DNA of 64,000 bases from Amia ocellicauda (lineage: Eukaryota > Chordata > Actinopteri > Amiiformes > Amiidae): assembly GCF_036373705.1 (NCBI RefSeq), contig NC_089855.1:49556318-49620317 (forward strand), written 5' to 3'. The position numbers and the translations under genes are program-made. Shown here one piece after another: positions 11,347-19,739 of the stretch. A model generated the notes under the pieces. It did not search any database and had not been told where the DNA came from. It was given only the letters and a program-made list of their open reading frames with translations. How positions within the stretch are numbered: position 1 is the first letter of the stretch; every line of letters begins with the position of its first letter.

Positions 11347-12057
11347 ATGTCTAGCGACATCAACATGAAACCCCGCAAGAAACAATCCCGGGCAAGGGTT
11401 CCTGTACTCACCAATTTGAAGATTGAACGCTCCTGGGTGTTGTTCTGGGGGGGTCGACGGGGTTACCGCTTTAAAAGGGATCCCAGCTATGTTGGAGTGG
11501 AGCTTTTTGCTTTGGGAGAGAAGGAGGGTACGTTGGAACCTTTTGAGACGGTGATTGAATACTCTTTTGAGGACTGGTTGAAGGTGATGGCATGGAGAGA
11601 CCTGGGGCTTGTGGATAAGACTCTAGAAGGCTTGCAAGAGGGTCCAAGAGAAGGCGAAACGGAGTCTCCGACTCAGAGTTTTGAAAGGTGTGAATGGGAA
11701 AGCTTGCAGAACTACGGTACAGTGGTGAAGAGTCTATCTCTAACTACTGATCGTAAGGTTTTGTTTAGCAGTACCCTGATTACAAACCCTATTGAAGGGG
11801 TTGTGGAGGATCCAGAAAAACAGGTTACTGAAATTATGTTTGACGCCGTGGACTGGCCGTTCTTGAAAGAGGTCATAAACTGTATAAATGATGGTTTTGA
11901 CATCTTGACCAAATGTTCACAACTGGATTCTGTTAGAAGGAGAATATGCTGGATTATGGATTATATATCCCCCTTGAATGACGACGACGATGATAAAACA
12001 GACGACCTGTGGGGGGTTGGAGGGGGGTCTGACGGCTCAGGGTCTACTCTCTTCTAA
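11347..12057 (+). CDS. Accessory protein 1 of unknown function (copy B)
   Basis: 236 residues from ATG 11347, the first gene inside the left terminal repeat. The N terminus is basic (KPRKKQSRAR), then come two similar-looking segments (about 25-75 and 125-195), each ending in an acidic/aromatic W-containing helix (EDWLKV, DWPFLKEV). The C-terminal tail is acidic (about 213-223), then Gly/Ser-rich. The two segments faintly recall tandem PC4-like single-strand DNA-binding folds; this is inference from pattern only. Position next to a TATA box and the terminal repeat suggests an early gene. Confidence 0.7.
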   Translation: MSSDINMKPRKKQSRARVPVLTNLKIERSWVLFWGGRRGYRFKRDPSYVGVELFALGEKEGTLEPFETVIEYSFEDWLKVMAWRDLGLVDKTLEGLQEGPREGETESPTQSFERCEWESLQNYGTVVKSLSLTTDRKVLFSSTLITNPIEGVVEDPEKQVTEIMFDAVDWPFLKEVINCINDGFDILTKCSQLDSVRRRICWIMDYISPLNDDDDDKTDDLWGVGGGSDGSGSTLF

Positions 12058-12072
12058 GAGGGCGGTGTGTCG

Positions 12073-12099
12073 TGACGTAGTGAAGAGATAGGATAAAAG
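12073..12099 (+). promoter_or_regulatory. TGACGTA motif plus TATA box (copy B)
   Basis: TGACGTA at 12073-12079, the same ATF/CREB-type motif as in the terminal repeats, followed 12 bp later by the TATA-like GATAAAAG (12092-12099), about 40 bp before ATG 12136. Confidence 0.6.
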
Positions 12100-12135
12100 G
12101 CGCAACAATTCATTCATGGTTTAAAATTAAAGAGA

Positions 12136-12973
12136 ATGTCTTACCCGAAAGCTGCGGAAGTCGACAGGCTCTACAGGCCTCTTCAAACCCGGGATCACCC
12201 CTGGTTCTATTCCCCAGATTTTGTATACACTCCGGAACCCTCTGACTGCGGTTACCCTCCAAGACCTCAGACCCCGGTCCCTCAGGACGAAACAACATGC
12301 GGAGCGATGGATGTCCAAATGAGTCTCGGGGATCCCCAGCCTCTGGAGCTCATGGAGGGCCTCGATTTTGCCGAACTGTCTACCGTCTGTGCGTCTCAGT
12401 CCAATGGATGTAGAAACACCCCACAAACCACCAGGCGACCCAATGAGCATCGGACGGTCTCGGGGGCGTGATGAAGACGCAGGATTTATGCCCGGGGTAG
12501 GTGTCCAAGTAAGCAGAGTGGTTAAAAGCACCCTGGTGTATATTCTGAGTGCTCTCATCGACCGAGCTCTGAAAGAAGTCTGTCGGGGGTGTGAAGTGAA
12601 TCACCCCAGTCAGTTGAGACACAGTTGTTTGTTTGAACCAGACCGTTACTATTTCCTGTTCTATTTCAACGTGTTTTACAGAAGACTGAACAAACAGTGG
12701 CTGAAACCGGCACTAATCAAGGCTCTGTCTTACTCCCACATACATGTCACTGCTGGACAAGTCCAGAAAATCATAGATGAGATTTTGCTGGAGCTGAAAA
12801 AGGAGCCGTTTATAATAGAGAAACTTGGGCAGCTGCTCAATGACCTGGATGAGCCAAGTAGAAAAACCGCTGGCAAGCTAAAAGCTTATTTCTTCCGTAA
12901 AGAAGTTAAAGCTGGGGGCAGCGACGAAGAATTCGACATCTACGCCACTGATTCAGACTCTGACCTGAACTAA
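12136..12973 (+). CDS. Accessory region 2 with a Cys/His cluster (copy B)
   Basis: A Pro-rich N-terminal frame starts at ATG 12136 (MSYPKAAEVDRL). An overlapping frame ends at 12973 and encodes a domain with C-x2-C-x3-H, then H-x-C (CRGC..H..HSC), a possible zinc site, followed by a Phe/Tyr-rich helix region, amphipathic helices and an acidic tail (DSDSDL). The HPSQ-x2-H-x-C pattern recalls small Cys/His proteins of animal DNA viruses and adintovirus-like elements; I recognise the pattern, not a function. Whether this is one spliced gene or two overlapping genes is open. Probably one break in this copy. Confidence 0.55.
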
Positions 12974-12985
12974 GGGACTTTGAAC

Positions 12986-13492
12986 ATGGGGAATGTTCTG
13001 GACTGCTGCTGCAACTGGTTCTGTCATCAACACTCTGCAGCTAACCTGAGAGCGCTATTACACCATGTGCTTGACAGAAAAGTAGCCAACGCGAGCCTTT
13101 TCTCTACAGATTTAACCATCGATGAGGATCAACTTTCAAACCTGGAAAAGTTAATGGTTGCTGTAACAAAGACCGGGGGGTACGAACACTGGGATGAAGC
13201 GCTCAAGGGGGCCAAGAATGATATTAGGCCATTTCATCAACATCTGTATGACCTTTTACTGAGCATGTTTAATACCCCTCTGTTTACTTTTAAAATAGGT
13301 CATATTGTTGTTTTATTTACATATGTAACTGAGGTGTGTGCCTACAAGATAAAGAAACAGGTATTTGTTGATATAGATCAAGTAACCAATCATCTGATTT
13401 CTTTTTGTCTGGACCGTAGAAAAAATTGTTGTGTATGTTATACTTTTCTCAAATGTCTAAAAAGGGGTATCTGCTCTCCTGAAGTTGAATAA
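12986..13492 (+). CDS. Accessory protein 3, possible Bcl-2-like, N-myristoylated (copy B)
   Basis: 168 residues from ATG 12986 in a strong context (AACATGG), 12 bases after the preceding stop. The N terminus MGNVLDCCC offers Gly2 for myristoylation and Cys residues for palmitoylation, as in membrane-anchored signalling proteins. The rest is all-helical. A segment around residues 95-120 (FKIGHIVVLFTYVTEVC) resembles the Bcl-2 family BH1 helix (NWGRIVAFF-type) followed by a BH2-like helix pair. Adintoviruses are known to carry Bcl-2 homologues, so a cell-death inhibitor is plausible. The call rests on pattern only. Confidence 0.5.
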   Translation: MGNVLDCCCNWFCHQHSAANLRALLHHVLDRKVANASLFSTDLTIDEDQLSNLEKLMVAVTKTGGYEHWDEALKGAKNDIRPFHQHLYDLLLSMFNTPLFTFKIGHIVVLFTYVTEVCAYKIKKQVFVDIDQVTNHLISFCLDRRKNCCVCYTFLKCLKRGICSPEVE

Positions 13493-13508
13493 AAAACCTT
13501 GTATAAAA
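13488..13508 (+). promoter_or_regulatory. Poly(A) signal and TATA box before integrase (copy B)
   Basis: AATAAA at 13488-13493 overlaps the end of accessory gene 3. TATAAAA at 13502-13508 lies 40 bp before the integrase ATG at 13549. Together they suggest that the early accessory transcript ends and a separate late transcript starts here. Confidence 0.6.
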
Positions 13509-13548
13509 ACTTTGCGCATAGTGTGGGTCTGTGTGTTTATTTGGCAGA

Positions 13549-14640
13549 ATGACTCGGCAAGCTCCCCAAATGCATGAACTATACTACAACCCAGCCAAGA
13601 TTGGGGGTTTGGCGGGTAAGAAGGGTTTTCAAAGAGGACTCGCTGAGGCCGGCGTGAAGGTTAATGATGTGGTTGTTTCAGAATGGTTACGGGAACAAGA
13701 CGCCTATACCTTACATAAACCTCTCAGGATTAACTTTAAAAGAAACCGTGTATATGCAACTGACATAGACTCACAATGGCAAATGGATCTAGTCGATATG
13801 TCAAATTTATCAAAACATAACAATGGTCACAAATTTATGTTGATGTGTATCGATGTGTTATCAAAATATGCCTGGGCTCGCATTCTACATAATAAAACAG
13901 GTCGGGCGGTGACAAGGGCCTTTGAGGATATATTGTCCCAGGGACGATGTCCTAAAAAACTGCAGACTGATAAAGGAAAAGAGTTTCTCAACAGAGAATT
14001 TCAGAATCTACTGAAGAGACACAAAATACATCATTTCACCACCGGTAATGAGCTTAAGGCATCGGTGGTGGAGAGGTTTAACCGCACCATAAAGACCAAA
14101 ATGTGGAGATATTTTACAGCGGTCAACACGTTCAAGTATTTTGATAAAGTTCAGGATTTTATCGATGCTTACAACCAAGGGTATCACGCCAGTATTAAAA
14201 TGAAGCCTATAGATGTTGATCAAAGTAATTCTTTTAAGGTCTATAAAAAATTATACGGCCCATTTATTAAGAAGGGGAAAACTACTTATAAGTTCAACAT
14301 CGGTGATGTGGTTCGCGTTTCAAAGCTAAGGAGTACTTTTGCCAAAGGTTATGAACAAACATTTTCTGACGAATATTTTACAGTTACCGAACAGGTGGCT
14401 AGAGACCCCCCCGTGTACCGGTTAAAAGACTATGACGGGGAGGATATAGAAGGAACGTTTTATGAAGCCGAGTTACAAAAAATTATTGTGGGTAAAGACA
14501 TTGTATACAGAGTTGAAAAGATATTAGCTGAGAAAACCCAGAACCGGAAAAAATATGTGTTGGTGAAATGGCTTGGATGGCCTGAAAAGTTCAATAGTTG
14601 GGTCCCGGAACAACAGGTTTGTGATATTCAAGCCTTATAA
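13549..14640 (+). CDS. Polinton integrase with chromodomain (copy B)
   Basis: 363 residues from ATG 13549. This is the retroviral-type integrase (rve) core: D80 (WQMDLVDMS), D141 (LQTDKGKEF) and E175 (VVERFNR), the D,D-E catalytic triad. The C-terminal 50 residues (YRVEKIL... VKWLGWP... SWVPEQQV) form a chromodomain with its aromatic cage pattern, thought to read histone methylation during target choice. The enzyme inserts the linear element and makes the 6-bp target duplication. Confidence 0.96.
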   Translation: MTRQAPQMHELYYNPAKIGGLAGKKGFQRGLAEAGVKVNDVVVSEWLREQDAYTLHKPLRINFKRNRVYATDIDSQWQMDLVDMSNLSKHNNGHKFMLMCIDVLSKYAWARILHNKTGRAVTRAFEDILSQGRCPKKLQTDKGKEFLNREFQNLLKRHKIHHFTTGNELKASVVERFNRTIKTKMWRYFTAVNTFKYFDKVQDFIDAYNQGYHASIKMKPIDVDQSNSFKVYKKLYGPFIKKGKTTYKFNIGDVVRVSKLRSTFAKGYEQTFSDEYFTVTEQVARDPPVYRLKDYDGEDIEGTFYEAELQKIIVGKDIVYRVEKILAEKTQNRKKYVLVKWLGWPEKFNSWVPEQQVCDIQAL

Positions 14641-14644
14641 CAAC

Positions 14645-15442
14645 ATGCCCGCTGGTGTGATGGGGTCATTACTTTCGATACTCAAGATGGAATCAGGAGG
14701 CTTCTACGTGACTCTACCCAGTAACGCCTCTCTCGATATATACCCTAAAAATGAAATATCCAGTTACACGGTACAATTTGGAAAATCTATAGATCTAAGG
14801 GGGTCGTGGGAAGTGGGGTTGGCGGAAATACAGTATCCTTACACTTGGGCTGTTTTACAAGATAAGGATGCCACCTTCGCCATTTTTGACGATGTTAAAA
14901 AGAGTCAATGGACATTCACGATGCAAGGAGGTTATTATGACAATGTGGATACAATATTAGATGAGATGCATAAACAGTTCTCAGAAGGCACCCCCAACAT
15001 CAAGCTATATTACAACCCTATTAAAAACAGAGTGTACAAGGTGTCAAAACCTGGTATTAGCATTCAAACCAAAGGACAACTGGGGCGTATATTAGGGTTC
15101 TATTCTGACACAGAGAGCAGGTTCTCAGAAGTGGTGGCACCCTTCCCGGCTGACATCAGTGGCGGCTTTTACACTCTTTATGTGTATACGGATATCATAA
15201 CACACCAGAGGGTCGGGGATAGCTATGTCCCCCTTTTGAGAAATGTACTTATTAAAGGTAAAAGCAATGACATGGTCACAATTACTTATGACAAGCCACA
15301 CTACGTACCAGTCTCAAAGACCCACTTTGACAACATCACGATCGAAGTAAAATCGGATCAGAATATCAACGTACCTTTCCGCTTCGGTAAAGTTATTGTC
15401 AAACTACATTTTCGACCCCTGAAACAGTGTGTACATTATTAA
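14645..15442 (+). CDS. Minor capsid (penton-type) protein (copy B)
   Basis: ATG 14645 lies four bases after the integrase stop; a second ATG at 14690 (MESGGFYVTLPSN) is an alternative. The segment FYVTLPSN..SLDIYPKNEISSYTV...GSWEVGLAEIQYP is the hallmark N-terminal part of the single jelly-roll penton protein of Polintons and adintoviruses, which fills the vertices of the icosahedral capsid. About 265 residues, in the usual size range. Confidence 0.88.
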   Translation: MPAGVMGSLLSILKMESGGFYVTLPSNASLDIYPKNEISSYTVQFGKSIDLRGSWEVGLAEIQYPYTWAVLQDKDATFAIFDDVKKSQWTFTMQGGYYDNVDTILDEMHKQFSEGTPNIKLYYNPIKNRVYKVSKPGISIQTKGQLGRILGFYSDTESRFSEVVAPFPADISGGFYTLYVYTDIITHQRVGDSYVPLLRNVLIKGKSNDMVTITYDKPHYVPVSKTHFDNITIEVKSDQNINVPFRFGKVIVKLHFRPLKQCVHY

Positions 15443-15443
15443 A

Positions 15444-15932
15444 ATGGCTACCTCGAGGGGTTATGTAGATCCTAGCGCCTATGTGGATTATTACAAGATG
15501 CAAGCCGTGAACGGCTTGCCCGGTTTTGTAGGAGCCCCCACAATGTATGGAGCCGGTCTAGGAGGACTCTTTCGTGGTCTCTTTAGAATGGCCGTACCCC
15601 TGCTTAAGAGAGGCTCTGCTATAGCCAGACCCCACTTGAAATCAGCGGCTAAAAATATTGTTAGTGACGTGTTCACCAATGTTATGAACCGGGCAGCTAG
15701 CCATGAGCAGCAGGAGGGTTCGGGTCTCATGGTAATGGCGAGGAGGGGGGGTAAAAGAAGAAACAGTATGTGTCCACCAGGGCGACGAAGATCCGTGGCT
15801 AACAAAAAACGAAGAAGCTCTCATTCTCCAACATATCGTGGAAACACTCGGAGAAGGAAGCAGCACAAGAAAAAACCTGCAAAAAGAAAGTCTCAAAGAA
15901 AGACAAATAGAGCCTCAGGATACATCTTTTAA
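15444..15932 (+). CDS. Basic core-like protein with adenain-type site (copy B)
   Basis: 162 residues from ATG 15444, two bases after the penton stop. A short N-terminal part is followed by MYGAG, which fits the adenain rule (M/I/L)-x-G-x/G, then an amphipathic stretch (LGGLFRGLFRMAVPLLKRG) and a strongly Arg/Lys-rich C terminus. The layout recalls adenovirus precursor proteins pVI and pX/VII: a cleavable leader, a membrane-active helix and a DNA-binding tail. Likely role: condensing DNA in the particle or endosome escape (inference). Confidence 0.7.
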   Translation: MATSRGYVDPSAYVDYYKMQAVNGLPGFVGAPTMYGAGLGGLFRGLFRMAVPLLKRGSAIARPHLKSAAKNIVSDVFTNVMNRAASHEQQEGSGLMVMARRGGKRRNSMCPPGRRRSVANKKRRSSHSPTYRGNTRRRKQHKKKPAKRKSQRKTNRASGYIF

Positions 15933-15934
15933 AA

Positions 15935-17242
15935 ATGTCTTTTGTCCACAGTCTATCGGAAGAATGCGTCAAATCAGAACTGGATCTGTTTACAGTTCCA
16001 TACACTCAAACGAGTATAGATAAGAGCATATATGTAGAGATACCCCCTCTTTCCGCAATTTCAGATACGGCCCCTCTGGAGTTTTTTATTGCTGGCAATG
16101 GCGAGGATTATATTGATTTGAATAACACATTTATTTTAATGAACTGTAAAGTGACTGATGAGGATGGCGATGCAATCGAGAAGACGGCCAACGCTGGGGT
16201 CATCAATTACCCGGTGGCCACCATGTTTTCACAGGTGGATGTGACCCTGGGAGATCGGCTCATTAGTCAAAGCAGCAATACTTACCCCTATAGGGCCATG
16301 ATGGAGTGTATCCTTAATTATAGTGAGGAGACCCTAAGCAAACAGTTCAGCCCCGGCCTTTTCTTCAAAGACACCCCGGAAGCTATGGACGACCAGGATC
16401 CAGAGGGACTCAATAAGGGTTTGCAAAAAAGAACGGCCTTTTCAACAGAAGGGAGGACCTTTGAGCTAATGGGACATATTCATGCAGACATATTTTTCCA
16501 AGAAAAACTCATGCTCAACGGGGTAGACATTAAAATTAAAATGATCCGTAGTAAAAGTGCTTTTTGTCTGATGACCCCTGATACTGAAAAATATAAACTG
16601 ACCATATTATCGGCCTCGCTGTTTGTGAAAAAAGTATCCGTCTCCCCGGCGGTTAAACTAGGACATGCGCAGGCTTTAATGACGGCAAACGCCAAGTACC
16701 CGATCGAAAGAGTCTATATGAAAGTCCACAGTATCCCCGCAGGGACACGGGTGATGAACCAGGAAAATCTGTTTCTAGGCCAGCTCCCAAAACAGGTTAT
16801 TATAGGTCTCGTGGATAATGATGCATTTACCGGGGTTTACAACAAGAACCCCTTTAACTTTAAACATTATAACGCGGAATTTATAGCACTGTACGTCGAT
16901 GGTGTGCAGGTTCCATCCAGACCTTTTCAACCTGACTTTGAAAACGGCAACGCGGTTCGTGAATATTACAGTCTAGTACTGGCTACGGGTCGCCATCTCA
17001 AGGATCAACCTCTGCTGATCGATCGCCGGGAATACTGCAGCGGTTACACCCTGTACGGTTTCAACCTGACCCCTGACGAAGAGTGCGGACAACATTTTTC
17101 ACTGATGAAGACGGGCAATATGCGTTTGGAGATGCGTTTCAAGCAGCCTCTACCACGCACTGTAAATATGGTCGTGTATGCTGTGTTTGACAACATTATT
17201 GAGGTGAATCAGAGGAGAAACGTTCCGTATGATTATTATTAA
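15935..17242 (+). CDS. Major capsid protein, double jelly-roll (copy B)
   Basis: 435 residues from ATG 15935. Recognised from the N-terminal region (DLFTVPYTQTSIDKS... PLEFFIAGNGEDYIDL), the central NYPVATMFSQVDVTLGD and the C-terminal NMVVYAVFDNIIEVNQ, typical of Polinton/adintovirus hexon-like proteins. Trimers of such proteins form the capsomers. The length fits the family. Confidence 0.93.
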   Translation: MSFVHSLSEECVKSELDLFTVPYTQTSIDKSIYVEIPPLSAISDTAPLEFFIAGNGEDYIDLNNTFILMNCKVTDEDGDAIEKTANAGVINYPVATMFSQVDVTLGDRLISQSSNTYPYRAMMECILNYSEETLSKQFSPGLFFKDTPEAMDDQDPEGLNKGLQKRTAFSTEGRTFELMGHIHADIFFQEKLMLNGVDIKIKMIRSKSAFCLMTPDTEKYKLTILSASLFVKKVSVSPAVKLGHAQALMTANAKYPIERVYMKVHSIPAGTRVMNQENLFLGQLPKQVIIGLVDNDAFTGVYNKNPFNFKHYNAEFIALYVDGVQVPSRPFQPDFENGNAVREYYSLVLATGRHLKDQPLLIDRREYCSGYTLYGFNLTPDEECGQHFSLMKTGNMRLEMRFKQPLPRTVNMVVYAVFDNIIEVNQRRNVPYDYY

Positions 17243-17243
17243 A

Positions 17244-17801
17244 ATGAACACCAGAGAGCTCAACCACATCATGAATGCCCTGGACGGCTCACGGAAAGTG
17301 TTTCAAGGAGTCTACGCCTGCGACCAGCTGCCTAAATTTAAGATCAAGAATTTACCTGCAATGTACATAATCAACACACACCCTAAAAATATGCCCGGAG
17401 AACATTGGCTGGCTATTTATCTAAGGGAGGACCGCCGTGGGGAATTTTTTGATTCCTATGGAAACCCCCCGGATTTCAAACCTTTCCCTCGGAAGATCAA
17501 TAACTTTCTGCTCAACAACTGTCAAGAAACCATTTACAGCGGTCGTCAAGTACAAAGTCTTCAGACCTTCACTTGTGGTCAACACTGTGTGTTTTTCTTA
17601 TATCATAGATCTAAAGGAAGGTCATACCCCGATATTATGTCCTTGTACAGTGAGGATTTAGGCCAAAATGATAAAAAAGTGGCAGAGTTTGTCAGGACAC
17701 TGTGGACCCCCCCTTATAACACAATTACTTACGACCCTAGCCAGCCATGTATACAGATGGGGTGTTCTTGTGAGGATTTTAAAAGATGTCATGCGTGTTA
17801 A
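17244..17801 (+). CDS. Adenain-like cysteine protease (copy B)
   Basis: 185 residues from ATG 17244, one base after the capsid stop; an in-frame ATG at 17229 overlaps the capsid gene and is less likely. Catalytic pattern of family C5: H54 in GEHWLAIYL, D70 in EFFDSYG, C115 in TCGQHCVFF. It matures capsid and core precursors by cutting at G-x/G sites. The C terminus is Cys-rich (CSCEDFKRCHAC). Confidence 0.93.
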   Translation: MNTRELNHIMNALDGSRKVFQGVYACDQLPKFKIKNLPAMYIINTHPKNMPGEHWLAIYLREDRRGEFFDSYGNPPDFKPFPRKINNFLLNNCQETIYSGRQVQSLQTFTCGQHCVFFLYHRSKGRSYPDIMSLYSEDLGQNDKKVAEFVRTLWTPPYNTITYDPSQPCIQMGCSCEDFKRCHAC

Positions 17802-17979
17802 AGTGAAAAAATAATGAAAACAGCCTTTGAATCATTAGTTTTGTTTTTATTCAACACAAATCTTATACAAAGCAGGGTTATGTTATAAATAAATGTACAA
17901 CATTTGAAAATAAAAATAAAAAATAAAAAAATTGTTTGTCGGTTCCTTATTTACAGGGGAGACAAATAAAAACATGAGA
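17802..17979. terminator. Convergent polyadenylation zone (copy B)
   Basis: An AT-rich gap between the two convergent gene blocks. Several AATAAA signals read rightward (near 17887, 17910-17930, 17964). TTTATT at about 17845 gives AATAAA on the leftward strand. Confidence 0.75.
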
Positions 17980-18723
17980 TTAATAAGCTTCCCAACGATG
18001 GATAGATCCTGAGGAGGGTTGCTCAACACGGTCAGAGTAATGAGATATCGGCGTCAGATCAGTCACCACCTCTTTACACAGACGGATTTTTTGTCGCGTT
18101 TCCTGGTTAGGGACTGTTGATTGGGGCATGTTCAGACAGGCCATCGCCTGTAGGAAAGCATTCCAGCCTACAGGTCGGCGACTATCGGGTACCTTATTAG
18201 TGCTAGTGACACTCTTCAACAAATCAAACATGTGTGAACCTTTGATCAGTTGTCCTTTAAAAACAAATTCACCCTGTTCATTCCAAGTCGTTACCCGCGG
18301 TTTCTGAACCATTTTGTGCAGAATATATTCTGCATGTCTTTTGCTTCTGGCCGGCATGTTTCTCAAAACATCCGTTACAACATCTCCCTCTGAACTCTCA
18401 ACAGGTTCGGGCACCGCAACATCTTTATCAACCGTACCCCCCGCATCAGTCCCAGAACCATTTTCTTGAGAGGCCATGGTTAAAGTTAAAATGTTTTGAT
18501 CTTTTTCACCCTGTCTAACCAGACGGAGGTAGCACTGTAACGTGTTGCTATACATCTGGGCTTTGGAATACTGATTTAAATCGGCCCTGGCCAGTATAGC
18601 TTTCATTTCAGAGTCCAGGTTGTTTTCGGCCGTTTGTCTAATGGGCTCTGGCCCGACAACATTTTTTCTCAGTTTCTCAAGCTGCTCCTGAGGGATCAAA
18701 AACATTTTCTGAGCATATTCCAT
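17980..18723 (-). CDS. Conserved Polinton protein of unknown function (247 aa, copy B)
   Basis: Starts MEYAQKMFLIPQEQLEKL. It holds the pattern LDSEMKAIL...LQ-x-YL near residue 40-65, a low-complexity acidic middle, and a C-terminal domain with TTWNEQGEFVFKGQLIKGSHMFDLL and GWNAFLQA. This two-part layout is widely shared by animal Polintons next to the ATPase. No function is established as far as I know; a virion or packaging role is inferred from position. Confidence 0.75.
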   Translation of the reverse strand: MEYAQKMFLIPQEQLEKLRKNVVGPEPIRQTAENNLDSEMKAILARADLNQYSKAQMYSNTLQCYLRLVRQGEKDQNILTLTMASQENGSGTDAGGTVDKDVAVPEPVESSEGDVVTDVLRNMPARSKRHAEYILHKMVQKPRVTTWNEQGEFVFKGQLIKGSHMFDLLKSVTSTNKVPDSRRPVGWNAFLQAMACLNMPQSTVPNQETRQKIRLCKEVVTDLTPISHYSDRVEQPSSGSIHRWEAY

Positions 18724-18725
18724 TA

Positions 18726-19061
18726 TTAACCCACTCTGGAAGCTAGAAGACTGGTTAGGAAAGGCACGGCTATGCTCAACAGCGGTCCTATAAAACCTCC
18801 GGTTTGATTAATCTTCTTTCTTTTTCTTTTAATAGAATACTTCTTATTAGCGATGATCTTGATAACCGCTTTTTGTTTTTTGAGTTTAGAATGTTGAGAA
18901 GGGGTTAGGGGTATATTACCGCGTAAGATGTTAAAAGCTATTTCACACAGGGTCTCGATCAAATCCGAGGGGGCCCCTGCCAGCACAGCTTTCCTATGGC
19001 GCGGGCTCCCCTCAAATAACATTTGCAAAAGCGGCAGATTTCTTTTAATCCGAACAGACAT
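18726..19061 (-). CDS. Conserved small basic Polinton protein (111 aa, copy B)
   Basis: ATG 19061, two bases before the next gene on this strand. N-terminal half: NLPLLQMLFEG..RHRKAVLAG, SDLIETLCEIAFNIL, then PLTPSQHSKLKKQK, a very basic stretch, and a hydrophobic C-terminal end (GGFIGPLLSIAVPFLTSLLA). The same layout recurs in Polintons of many animals. The Gly-Gly before a membrane-seeking tail recalls adenovirus minor virion proteins; its role is unknown. Confidence 0.75.
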   Translation of the reverse strand: MSVRIKRNLPLLQMLFEGSPRHRKAVLAGAPSDLIETLCEIAFNILRGNIPLTPSQHSKLKKQKAVIKIIANKKYSIKRKRKKINQTGGFIGPLLSIAVPFLTSLLASRVG

Positions 19062-19067
19062 TCTTAT

Positions 19068-19739
19068 TTATTTCCTTTTCTTTAGCACATACACTGCCGG
19101 CCAATCGGGCGGGCACAAACCTGTTCTGAGGCGAAAGTCTTCTGGGGTTTGTGCTTTTAAGTCCACAATCAAGTACCCGTAGGGTTTTTTGGTGGCATCC
19201 TCAAATGCCTCCAAAAAGAATTTGGTCTGGTTAGGGTACATTTGACGAGCCAAGACGGTGACCTGTAGTTTATCTCTGGGGTTTTTAAAAAGAATTATAT
19301 AATTGGCATTTAAATTAATAGTGCGGCTTTTTTTACCTTGAAAAAATAGATTTTGAACTAAATAAATAATACTTAAATTCCTATGATGAGTGTACTTTGT
19401 GAAAGCTTTTTCCACTTCACTGTTGTCACCGGCCTGCTCCATCAGGTCATCAAGGATCACTAGATTAGTTTGTCCGGGCGGGAACAGGTCATCGTCACAC
19501 AACGAGGCGGGGAGACCTTGCACAAATTTCAGATTATTTTTTTTTGATGCCAAATCATCGTAGAGAGGTTGCCAGCAAGAGTAACACCACACTATGTTGT
19601 CAAGAGCTTGGGACACGGTTGCGTCCACATCTTCTATGATGTTCTTTATAAGATAGCTCTTACCCGAATTGGAGGGACCGGCTATAATACAGGAGAAAGG
19701 GTGTTGAAGTCTGTTATCAAAACCACTGCTAATATCCAT
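19068..19739 (-). CDS. Genome-packaging ATPase, FtsK/HerA type (copy B)
   Basis: 223 residues. Walker A GPSNSGKS at 21-28, Walker B LVILDD at 93-98, a sensor-like LVQNLFFQGK region near 125-135. It matches the A32-like packaging ATPases of Polintons, adintoviruses and adenovirus IVa2-related systems. It overlaps the end of polB by 11 bases, so both probably come from one leftward transcript. Confidence 0.93.
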   Translation of the reverse strand: MDISSGFDNRLQHPFSCIIAGPSNSGKSYLIKNIIEDVDATVSQALDNIVWCYSCWQPLYDDLASKKNNLKFVQGLPASLCDDDLFPPGQTNLVILDDLMEQAGDNSEVEKAFTKYTHHRNLSIIYLVQNLFFQGKKSRTINLNANYIILFKNPRDKLQVTVLARQMYPNQTKFFLEAFEDATKKPYGYLIVDLKAQTPEDFRLRTGLCPPDWPAVYVLKKRK

